From Anaeramoeba flamelloides (taxonomy: Eukaryota > Metamonada > Anaeramoebidae), in assembly GCA_027625915.1 (NCBI GenBank), contig JANTQA010000036.1, positions 491,501-555,500 of the forward strand: a stretch of DNA of 64,000 nt, in the 5' to 3' direction. The translations under genes and the position numbers were made by a program. Position 1 is the first letter of the stretch. Every line of letters begins with the position of its first letter. The notes beneath the pieces were generated by a model. That model worked only from the letters and a program-made list of their open reading frames with translations, was not told the DNA's origin and ran no database searches. Positions 44,049 to 53,922 of this stretch are shown in pieces.

Positions 44049-46740
44049 TTAATTTTCTTCTTTCGTGTTTTTCTTTAAAAGAGAATATAAACTGTGTGCA
44101 ATTTTATCATTTTCAAGGATAATTATTAAAAATTTATTTTTTGGTAAAGATATTTTTGAAAGTTTTTTATTTTGGTTATTGATATCAATCCTGATTTTGT
44201 TAGAAATTGGGAACTTGACTTTTTTCTTTTTTTTTGTATCCAATTTAATAAAAACAATTTTTGATTCTTGAATTTCTATTTTAATGTTTTCATTTTTTTT
44301 CAATTTTTTAATATTTGATTCTACTATTACTCCAACAATATTAGTATCTTTTTTTTGCAAATTTGGAGATTCTGATGACTTTGGGGAATTTGATTGCCCT
44401 TTCAAAATTGGAGAATTTTTCTTTTTTAGGGGTACTGGTTTTTTTTGTTCGATAACCAGCGGGACATTTTTCATATTCTTACATACAAATTTTGTTAACG
44501 ATGAAAATTTTTTATTCGATTTGGCATCCTCAAATTTGACGTTTAAAGCAATATTATTAATATTTATTCTCGCGAGATCTGGGATTGTTTTATGTTTATA
44601 ATATTTAATTTGGTGTATTGTTGAGACATAAGATTTTTTTTGAAGGTGAAATTTAATTTTCCCATTATTGGTAATAATAGATCCCTGATCCAAAATATCA
44701 TTTGCTTTATCGATAATTTCAATTTTAAATTTTTGCTTTCCCAAGAAACTATATTTTAAAAAAATCTTTTTAAAGTTTGTTCGTGATTGTTGGTTAATGA
44801 ATTTTATAAAATATTTTTTATTTAATTTGACAAAATGAATTTTGCCAATAGTTTTTTTTTTTTGTAAATGGTTATATTTAATATGGTGGATATATTGTTT
44901 ATAATTTTTTTTTTTTTCATTTTTTTTTTTAATTTTGGTTAACAATATTTGTTTTTGGTTAATTCTTAATTTTGCATTTGCAACAATTTTTGATTTGCTA
45001 TTTAATATTTTTAAAGTGAAATTATTTTTTTGTCCATTATTTGATTTTGATCTTGTTTGCTTTTTTATATTTTCAGATTCAGGTATCGGCCTTGATTTTT
45101 CTAATTTCATTATTTGAACAAATTCTTTTCTCTGTTGATTGTTCTCGAATTTTATAGCAAAAAGTACATCTCCAATGGATAACATCTGTGGTTTCCTTTC
45201 AAAAAAGAACTTTGATTGAGTGATGATCCTTTTATGCACATTGCCAAATGGATCAAGCAATCTGATTCTTCCATTCCCAATATGAAGCGGCACACATTTG
45301 ACAGGCTTGCTATTAATATCGATAATCATTACAGAAAATAATCTCATTTTTAATAAATCCAAGTCCTCAGTTGTTTGGTTATTTTCTCTTTCTTTTTTTT
45401 TTTTTCTTTTCTTCTGTTTTTCTAGTTTTTTTTTCCTTTCTCTTTTTGCTTTTTCCCTTTGTTTTCTTTTTCTTTCTTTTTCTTGTCTTTCTTTTTCTCG
45501 TCTTTCTTTTTCTTGTATTTCTTTTTCTTGTTTTTCTTTTTCCCTTTTCAATCTTTTTTCCTCTTTGAGGATTTTGTTCATCCTTTTAGAATGAAGTTTA
45601 TGAAAAGACTTACATTTTTTACCCGTTTTAAATTTAACTATAATTCCCGTTTCCATTAAAAGTAGCTGTGCCAGTTTTTTTTTACTTTTGTGAAGCTGAA
45701 AGTTTGTATTTCTGATTCCTGTTTTAATTTTTTCCCCACTTGGATAAATAAATTTGATTTTTTTTTTTGAAAATATTAATTTACTTTTTTTCCATCCTTT
45801 TGGTTCTTTTGAATAATATTTTACACGAAATTTTTTCTTCTTCTTCTTTTTCTCTTTCTCTTTTTCTTCTTTTTTCTCTTTCTTTTTCTTTTTCTTTTCT
45901 TTTTTTTTTTTTCTTTTTTTTTTTTTTTGTTTTTGTTTTGTTGAACATTTGGATCTTCTTCGGTTTCGCTTTGATCAGAATCTAAATCTGAAGTACTTGA
46001 TGTCGTTTTTTCATTAGCACTGTCAAGAATATTTAGAGTCGTATTTTGACCTATATTTTCAGACTCGGATCCCGGTTTGCTGTTTGTTTCCTCATCATCA
46101 CCATCATCCTCATCGTCATCTTCTTCGAATGATAAATTCTCTAATTCATTTTTTAAGTCAAACCAGGCTTGTTGTTGTTGGGGATTTAGGGTACCATTAG
46201 TTTGCTTCTCTATTTCTTCTTTATCATTTTCAAGATCAAATTCAATTTCTTCAACAAAAAGATGCACCTTTTCTGATGAAATTATATTTTCACTATCATT
46301 ATCATCGTCGTTGTCACTTTCACTTTGATTGTTTTCATTCTCTGATAAAGTTGAACTTAAAATAGAATCAATTTCGGAACTAGAACTTTCTTTGTCAGTT
46401 TCTTGATCTATTTCTTTTTTTGTTTTATTGGTTTTTGCCTTATCTTTTTCGTGTTCTGTTTTGCTTTTACCTTTTTTTTTTTTGTTTTTGCTTTGTTTCA
46501 CATTTGGATCTTCTTCGGTTTCGCTTTGATCAGAATCTAAATCTGAAAAACTCGAAAGTTTTTTTTCTTTATCTTTGACAGAATCAGATTCTGAAAGCGA
46601 TAAATTATCAGAAGATCCATTTGGTTCATCATCATCATTGCTATTTAAAGTATCGTCTGTATTTTCTTCTGATGATTCAAATTGAAAATCTTCTTCATTT
46701 ACAAGCTGTCTTACCATTTCGTCTTTTTTTGTTTCTTCTT

Positions 46741-46779
<39 letters not shown>

Positions 46780-47220
46780 CTTTCCTTTTTTTTTTGCAAT
46801 TTGTAATTCTTCTTCTTCCTCTTTTTTCTCTGTTTCTTTTTTGTCTATTTTTTCTTTTTTTACTTTCGTTTCCTTTTTTTCTTTTTTCTTTTTTTTTGCA
46901 ATTTGAAAATCCTCTTCTTCATCTTTTTTCCCTGTTTCTTTTTTATCTTTTTTTTCTTTTTCCCCTTTTTTTTCATTGTGGGCCAACTCTTCAAGAACTG
47001 CAATTACCTCTTCTCCATTTTCTAAAAGATCAATAATATAATCTTTTTCAAAAAAGAATTCATCCTCTTTATTTTTAAATGCAATAATTTTTTTTTTTGT
47101 CAAGTCAATTTTGTTGTGTGTTAAGAAAATAAGATCAAAAAAAGTTACGTTTTTGAGATCCTTAATTTCAATATTGACAATTTCTTTTTCAATTTTCACT
47201 TTAAGAAGAAAAATTGACAT
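44049..47220 (-). CDS. Large Lys-rich protein with MBD-like domain and repeated C-terminal modules (frame shifts at homopolymers)
   Basis: I read 47220 to 44049 as one gene of ~1050 residues in three consecutive frames. Part 1 opens MSIFLLKVKIEKEIVNI, possibly a ubiquitin-like or coilin-type fold, then two similar Lys/Glu blocks (DKKET.KK..EE.. QIAKKK). Part 2 is acidic with two identical copies of SDLDSDQSETEEDPNV. Part 3 begins upstream of the first Met of its frame: GWKKSKLIFSKKKIKFIYPS and GEKIKT, then KKKLAQLLLMETG, recalling a methyl-CpG-binding domain (GW.., YYSPSGKKxRS, L..L). The last ~430 residues contain about four modules of ~90 residues of similar pattern (FKIEIIDKANDILDQGSI..), PH-like at best. 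The frame changes fall in long A runs (minus strand; near 46749-46790 and 45900-45930), which points to length errors in the assembly. Function unknown; nuclear by composition. Confidence 0.6.
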
Positions 47221-47230
47221 TTGCAAAAAA

Positions 47231-47242
47231 GAAAAAAATGAT
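47231..47242 (-). promoter_or_regulatory. Putative core promoter motif of the MBD-like gene
   Basis: On the minus strand ATCATTTTTTTC lies 10 bp upstream of the ATG at 47220. This supports 47220, rather than the upstream in-frame ATG at 47280, as the start. Confidence 0.55.
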
Positions 47243-48107
47243 AAAACGAAAAGATAAAAATTTTTTTTTTTTTTTGGCAAATTATTTTGTGAGAAAGTTG
47301 AGGTATTTGGTGGTTAAATTTTTGATATTAAGGAGGAATTTTTTAACTTTGATTTTCAGAGACCTTAATCGTTAAAGCTCACAACCCTGAAAGATTCTAA
47401 AACAGTTTTTATCTGAAATTTCTGTAAGACTATTAAAATTTATATGTTAGAATTATAATTTTATATCAAAACCAATAAGGAAGCTGAAAGGAATCTTCAA
47501 AATGTATAGTTTCAAAGTGGTGGTGGAATGTATTGATTTTTTTGAAGAAACAAACAGAAAAATTTTCACTTCATTTTGCTTTATTGTTTTTTTTGACAAA
47601 TAGAACAAGTTTTCAAAGAAATAGATTATAATCCAAGAACTCTGTTTTAAGATGAAATTGTTTGATAAAAACACTCTTTAAAGTGTTTCACAAATCTCAG
47701 GTAAATTTACAAACTTATATTCCTTTTACAAAAAATGGTAAATTTTTACAATTATCAATAATTTTCACCGCTTTATCCTTCCTAAATCCTTCCAAAATTT
47801 GATTTTACATTTTCACAATTTCCATTTCAAATCTAAAAACAGAAAACTGTTATTTGTAGCAAAATAAAGAGAATCAAAATTTTCATTACAACTTTCTAAA
47901 AAAAGATTTTTATAGTGTTGTAACATTATCTATTTTTAATTCTGAAATAAAGCTTAAATTATTCATTTCCCTTAAAGAATTCGGTACTCATTTTTATTCT
48001 TGAGATGTGTTTGGAAAGCTGAATTAAAATTTAGATCTTTGTATTTTGCAATTAACAGTAAATCCTTTTGCTTGAAGGACTATCAAAAATAATGCAACTA
48101 GAGGCCT
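47243..48107. other. Gene-free stretch
   Basis: Carries fragments resembling the repeat near 24690 and 25100 (AAAATAAAGAGAATCAAAAT at about 47860, inverted near 48030). No gene recognised. Confidence 0.5.
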
Positions 48108-48477
48108 GTACAAATTAAAACATCAGTGAATATGATTCTTTAATTTCTTGAGATCCAGAAGAACTATAAAATTTCAAATTTTTTTTTTAGGAATTAGATA
48201 TTTTTAGCAAGATCAAATACTTTATTGGAAGATCGTAGTAAAACCAGCAACCCACCCACGTTTCTTCTAATTGAAGTATTATCTTGTTTCCAAGAAAAAA
48301 CTACTAAAAAAATGGACTTAGAGTAAACATGTTTAGGTTGCATGTATTACTATCATCTTCCAATAAAGTATTGTATTTGGTAAATTATCTAATTCCTAAA
48401 AAGTTGAAATTTAATAGTTCTTCTGGATCTCAAGAAATTAAAGAATCATATTCACTGATGTTTTAATACGTAATAAC
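48108..48477. repeat. 370 bp fold-back with ~125 bp arms (family L)
   Basis: 48108-48236 and 48354-48477 are inverted copies; shared arm sequence includes AAACATCAGTGAATATGATT, GATCCAGAAGAACTAT and ATCTTCCAATAAAGTA. The loop is about 117 bp. No coding capacity. Confidence 0.8.
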
Positions 48478-48557
48478 CCTGTAGTTGCTTTATTTTTGAT
48501 GAAGCCTAAAGGTTTGAGAGTTTTCAAAATTGGAACTCGTACTTGAAAATTCCTCAA

Positions 48558-49330
48558 GGTATTAGCGTCTACCAAGGAGAAGTCCAAGTTTAAAGTATGT
48601 TGTTATTAGGTGTAAATCAGATAAGTACCCCAAGGCTCAAATTTCTCAAAAAAATTGATTAATCAAATAGTAATAAAAGTTGATCTCATCAATTAAAAAT
48701 GATCTCTATGTATTAGTAAAAAACTTCATCAATTTCAGAATAAAATCTGCCTTTCGTCATAAATTTAAACGTTGAATTATCAATATTCAGACTAATCAGT
48801 CACAAAATATCTTTCTTAAATTTATTGCGAAATGTAGATTAGTTACTAAAAAATTAGTTTTTTTTTAAAAATTAAATAATTAACCCAATAAATTTTTTTG
48901 ACAAATTATTTCTCAAATCATGCAAATATATTGATGCCACAAGAACCTTTATCAAAAGCAAACAAAGTTAATCAGTCTTTGTGCTTTTATGTTGATGATT
49001 ATTGAGTTAATCTTTGAAATTCAAAAATTCTAAAAATAGTTACTTTTAGAAGTTCTAAATCTAAATTATTAAATACCAGAATACTGTATTTTGGGTTTTT
49101 ATTTTTAGATTTGGAAAAATCAATTAAAAAAAATTATTCCAAAAATGAAACTTTTTTAATTGTGATCATTAGTAAAAAATGTAATAAAATATTGTGCAAT
49201 AAGATTTATAATTCATTTTTTAGAGCTATTTGAGCCATGGTGCACTCATATCATTTATACCGAATTACAACATATTTTGATTATAGAGAAATCTAAGGTG
49301 ACGCTAATCCCTTAAAGTTGAATTTTTAAT
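48558..49330 (+). repeat. ~770 bp dispersed repeat, family J (copy 2)
   Basis: Direct diverged copy of 40805-41590. It ends near GCTAATCCCTTAAAG. Confidence 0.6.
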
Positions 49331-49704
49331 TGATCTCAAACATAATTGATGAAGTTAAGGATTTTTTTGTTAAAATTAGAAAGGGGGAATTCTACCCTAA
49401 AAAATGTTTAGAAAATAAATTTGTTTTTTAGTGAAAAGTCCATTGCGAATATTTTAAGGTTCATTTTTTATGTCAAAGGTGTTTATCTTGTTTTTGATGA
49501 ATACTGTATGGGCCCAATTACCCTGGTTTTCTTTTCAATAAGATCAAAGAAAGCAAAAAATGAATATCAACATACCATCTGATTAAAAATTAGATTAAAA
49601 AAATCAAATCAATAAAATTAATTTAAAATATTTCTAAATTGTTCTAAAATAAAAACTAATATTTAAAAAAAAAAATAACTACACAAAAAAGCATTAATAA
49701 TTAT

Positions 49705-52185
49705 TTAATCATGATCTAGCATTACAAAATGGGTAATTCCTTTTGAGCAAAAAGGGCAATTTTGATTAAAATAAATATCTGCACAATTTCCACATACTTT
49801 TAAATGTCTACAAGGCAAGCCAATTAAAGTGTATAATTTTTTATTACAATTTACACATAGCTTTAGCTTTTTTGAGGAATTATTATTATCCTTATCATTT
49901 TGAATGTTTGGAATTTCTTGATCCAGTGGTAATGATGTTGAAGAGGAGGAGGAAGAAGAGGAAATATGAGAATCTGAAGAAGAATTTTTATAATTCTTTT
50001 CTCTTTGTATTTGCATTTGCTTTTTTTGATATTTATTTATTTTATTTTGTTGTTGTTGTTGATATTTTTTTTTTTTTTTATTTTGTTGTTGTTGTTGTTT
50101 TTGTTGTTGTTGTTGAATGGGATTTCTTTTTAAGTTTTTTTTTTTAATTCTTGGTAATTTTGTTGGTGCACTTTGACTACTAATAGTTGTTGATATTGTC
50201 AAAGGGTCTTCTGTTGTTGTATCTGAATCCGAATTTAGATGGAAGACGATACGATGTGTATGTTTTTTATTTTTGTCAAATCCGTTATTATTATTGGAAA
50301 CTCGGGATAATTCAATATCTTCCGAGGTGTATTCAGACAATTCTATTTCGCCTGCAATTTCTGAAATCTGGATACTATCTTTATCATCTCCATGTTTATT
50401 AACAATTTTGCCTTTGACAGCATAGGAAAGCAATAGATATAATAATAGACGTGTAACTAATACTGACAAAGTTACTATTATTTCCAAATCTAACCATATT
50501 TTTTCAGAATTAAACTTGGAAATGGTGTTCCGTAAAATAACGATTATTACCAGACTAATAAGGTAATCAACAAAAGTCATTATAAAAGAAAAATAGCAAT
50601 GCCGGCTTTTAAAACTAAAAAAAATTGAATATAGTCTTTGATCTATAACGTTAGCATGCCTGCCTTTCTGCAAGATGAAAGTTCTTTCAATTATTGAATG
50701 GTCAGAAAGAAATAAAAATAATTCTTGTGGCCAGATCCTTTCAAAAAGAAAATTTGGCAGAATTGAAAGTACATTTGTGATTGTGGGTACCACCAAGATA
50801 AATTGGATAAGGAAAAGTAAAATCCCTGTTACAAAACCATATCGATCAATTTTTAGCCACAATATTCTGTTTAGTAACAGCCCACCTATAATTATGCCTC
50901 CAATAAACCAACCAAATTCCCTTAACAAATAATAAAATAAGACGCCACGTAGCAATAAAGCAAGCAAACGATCAAAACGGACAAAAAAGGAAGCAAAGAT
51001 CCCGATTTTCATTCGAATCCGAGAGAAAATTAATTCAAGATTCTCTACATCATAAGATGTTATCGTAATTAGAAAGGAGAGTGTAGTGGTAGAGGCGATA
51101 ACAATAATGTAAAACGGGATTTGGTAATCCTTATAAACAAAAATTAGCAAAATGAAAAAACATGAATGTGGTATTAATTCAATTAAAGAGGGGACCATTA
51201 ATAATTGAAGATTCCTTTTTAAAACTGGCAGCCTGTCAATGTTTTGCTTTTTTATTTTGGTATTTAAATAGCCAACCCAAGCTTTGATTAAAATGAAAAC
51301 AAACAATGGTGAAATCACAACAATAAGGCAATTTGAGAGCTTTATTTCATCATTACTCGCACGGCTATTATTAGGACCACGGCGGTTGTTGTTTTGCTTT
51401 AAGATATAATAATAAGCAAAGATCCCTGAAGCGTATGATAATACCGGGATTGCAATGAGGCAAATATAATAAATTAATTCGCTATGCTCATTAGTGTCGT
51501 GTGCTGTGTCTTTAAAAAAGACGATCGAGGTCCACACCAAGATCCAATTCACCATCGCTAAATAGATCCGAAAAGAGAGAAAGGGTGTTTTTGAATAGGC
51601 AGCTAGTATGATAAAAATGATGAGGAATGTTCCTAATGTGCAAACAGCAATGTAAAAAAAATATTTGTTAACAAGACAGCTGTCCTCTGTTGGTGCTCGG
51701 CACCAGGAACTCACGATTTTCGATTCCTCCAAATAAAAATATGAATCATCGGAACAATCCCAACAAAATTCAACCTTGGTAATGCATTCCTCGTCGCCAC
51801 ACTCTAATGGGCTTTTGCAGATCCTTTCTTGTGCTTCCTCTTCCTCTCCTTCTCCTTCTTCTTCGCCGACACTAAAGCAACCCCAAGTTTTGTCTTGACA
51901 AGAATATTTGCATTCTGTTGTGGTACCACAATTTTGCTCACAGTAATTCTCTTGGTAATAATTTTGACAATTATTTTGGCAAGTACCCATATAAGTAGGG
52001 GTGCTTCCTGTGTTGCCGTCCAGGAAATAACAACACTCGTAATCACCACAATTTGCTACAGTTGTTGTGTTTTGATTACTATTACAGATTGGTATGCTTA
52101 ATTCACTTGTTTGGCTAATCTGATAAAAAAGACAAAAGCACGCTAGGAATAAAAGATTCAATGAAACAAGCGAGGGTTTGTTCAT
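49705..52185 (-). CDS. Multi-pass membrane protein, XK-related-like, with Cys-rich ectodomain and C-terminal RING
   Basis: 826 residues, one exon. A signal peptide (residues ~1-25) precedes a Cys-rich ectodomain (~30-170, about 20 Cys). Then about ten hydrophobic segments follow, starting YFFYIAVCTLGTFLIIFII. The middle contains VPSLIELIPHSCFFILLIFV and later ASTTTLSFLITITSYDVENL, which recall the signature helices of XK-related (Xkr) phospholipid scramblases, a tentative match. The cytosolic tail is rich in Ser, Gln and Lys and ends in a RING finger at ~775-815 with CVNC, PCRHLKVCGNC and CPFC, arranged like the C3HC4 RINGs of IAP and MUL1 proteins. The predicted role is a membrane-anchored ubiquitin ligase or receptor-like protein. 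The RING is certain; the membrane part could also be a GPCR-like fold. Confidence 0.7.
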   Translation of the reverse strand: MNKPSLVSLNLLFLACFCLFYQISQTSELSIPICNSNQNTTTVANCGDYECCYFLDGNTGSTPTYMGTCQNNCQNYYQENYCEQNCGTTTECKYSCQDKTWGCFSVGEEEGEGEEEEAQERICKSPLECGDEECITKVEFCWDCSDDSYFYLEESKIVSSWCRAPTEDSCLVNKYFFYIAVCTLGTFLIIFIILAAYSKTPFLSFRIYLAMVNWILVWTSIVFFKDTAHDTNEHSELIYYICLIAIPVLSYASGIFAYYYILKQNNNRRGPNNSRASNDEIKLSNCLIVVISPLFVFILIKAWVGYLNTKIKKQNIDRLPVLKRNLQLLMVPSLIELIPHSCFFILLIFVYKDYQIPFYIIVIASTTTLSFLITITSYDVENLELIFSRIRMKIGIFASFFVRFDRLLALLLRGVLFYYLLREFGWFIGGIIIGGLLLNRILWLKIDRYGFVTGILLFLIQFILVVPTITNVLSILPNFLFERIWPQELFLFLSDHSIIERTFILQKGRHANVIDQRLYSIFFSFKSRHCYFSFIMTFVDYLISLVIIVILRNTISKFNSEKIWLDLEIIVTLSVLVTRLLLYLLLSYAVKGKIVNKHGDDKDSIQISEIAGEIELSEYTSEDIELSRVSNNNNGFDKNKKHTHRIVFHLNSDSDTTTEDPLTISTTISSQSAPTKLPRIKKKNLKRNPIQQQQQKQQQQQNKKKKKYQQQQQNKINKYQKKQMQIQREKNYKNSSSDSHISSSSSSSSTSLPLDQEIPNIQNDKDNNNSSKKLKLCVNCNKKLYTLIGLPCRHLKVCGNCADIYFNQNCPFCSKGITHFVMLDHD

Positions 52186-53224
52186 TCAATATTTTCTTTA
52201 TTTATCAGTTGCTATTTTTTTTTGTTTTTTGTTTTTTGGTTTTTTGGTTTTTTTGTTGCCAACGATTGTTTCTGCTTCTTTTCTGAATTCCCAATGGTTT
52301 TTTTCTTCTTTTTATTCTTTCTTCCAAGTTATTTAGATTGCAAAAAAAAAAAAAAACGGAACAATAGACCAACAATTAGTAAGAAAATGAAACTTTTGAG
52401 GATTAAAGATCAAATGATTCAAGCAACAGAATTAGAATTTGAATTTAGTCATTTCTAACTACAACGAATTCTCTTTTAAATCATTTTAGTTAAATAAGAT
52501 CCCAACGAGGATTTTTAATTTAAGGACTATCTATAAAAAAGCTATTACGAGGGAAGTATGAGTTAATAACAAGACAGCAAAGATATGACTCTTTTTGTCT
52601 CCCGAGATCTTAAGATGAATTATTAGATTTGAAAATTTTGAGAATAATGAAATTTTTCTAGATCAAATTACTGATGATAAGTTGGTAATGTTTTCCAAAA
52701 CTGAATCAAGAAATAATACTTTGAATGTAACCATTATCTAGTTTCCAATAAATAACTTTTTAAAGAACCGACTCTTTTCGATAAAGGTTGGGTTGTGGAA
52801 AACAATACCAACTTACAGCTAAGAATTTGATCATGTGAAATTCCCAATTCCAAAAAATTTGAAATTATTCTTGTTGTTCTGTAACAAGAGATTATATGGA
52901 AAGTTCAATTCGGTTGTTTTCGCTTCAGTTTGGGTTCAAATTGTATGAGTTGGATTCAATTCTCTTCAGTTGCATAATTCCCGTTCAATTCGTTCTAGAT
53001 CTGATCATGATCAATTTAGTTTAAGATCTAATCAAAAAAAAGTTCATTCCAAGATCTAATAGTCATGAACATGTCTATCAAATCTTATAATGATTTTTTC
53101 TAACTTTTACCTCCATCAAACACCTAAAAAAACAAAAAATGGATGAACACAAACAAAGGAAATTTGGAAAAGGTAAAAAAGTTTAAAAAATCAAATATTC
53201 TAAAATTTTTTATTTTATTTTTTA
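52186..53224. other. Gene-free stretch 5' of the RING membrane gene
   Basis: Contains a T/G-rich leader region (52210-52260) and an imperfect inverted repeat, 52660-52703 against 52793-52836 (around AAGTTGGTAATGTTTTCCA). No exact ATCATTTTTTT motif upstream of the gene. Confidence 0.5.
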
Positions 53225-53720
53225 ATTATTTTGAAGAGAGGAAATTTATTTCCTCTTATAGTCGTTAGTTTTTTTTTTAATTCAAAATTTAAAAATATAT
53301 TAAAATCAAATATTTTATTTAATCCAATCCTTTCAAACACACACACACACACATATATATATATAAAACTGCCGTTAGGTTTTCCAGAATTTAAAAGAAT
53401 AGAGTAAACATCTAAGATTTTACTTGATTCTTTTGAAATTAAAAAAAAAAACACAGTTAGCTTTTCTTGAGTTTTCTGTTTTTTTGTGAAGTGTTCTCGG
53501 TTTTTTTTACTTTTTGAAATAAACCGAAAATTTATTAAAATTTTCTATTTATTTCAAAAATTCAAAAAAACCTAACGAAAATCAATGGATTCTGAAAATA
53601 AAATAGAAAACCTCAAGAAAATCTCCGTTAGGTTTTTTTTAATTTTAGAAATTAAAAGAAAATTTAGATTTTTATTTCTGAAATTAAAAAAACCCTAGGC
53701 ACTCTACGGCACTACCCGAA
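53225..53720. repeat. Multi-hairpin fold-back repeat, family D (copy D4)
   Basis: Left end GAGAGGAAATTTATTTCC, right end CCTAGGCACTCTACGGCAC. Inside are hairpins at ~53495-53575 and ~53626-53690, and a (CA)n(TA)n microsatellite at 53338-53366. Confidence 0.7.
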
Positions 53721-53922
53721 TTTCTAAATTTTTGTTTTAAAAGATTTCAATAAAGAATCATAATTTTCTTTTATATTAACTAATGACAAGATAAATAATG
53801 AATCATTATTTTGAATAATATCAAAGATATTATGATTTATCATTTTAAATTAAATTCTTTAATCCAAAAATTTCGATTATTTCCATCGTCGCAGCATTCA
53901 GGAAATGTTCAAAAATTATAAA

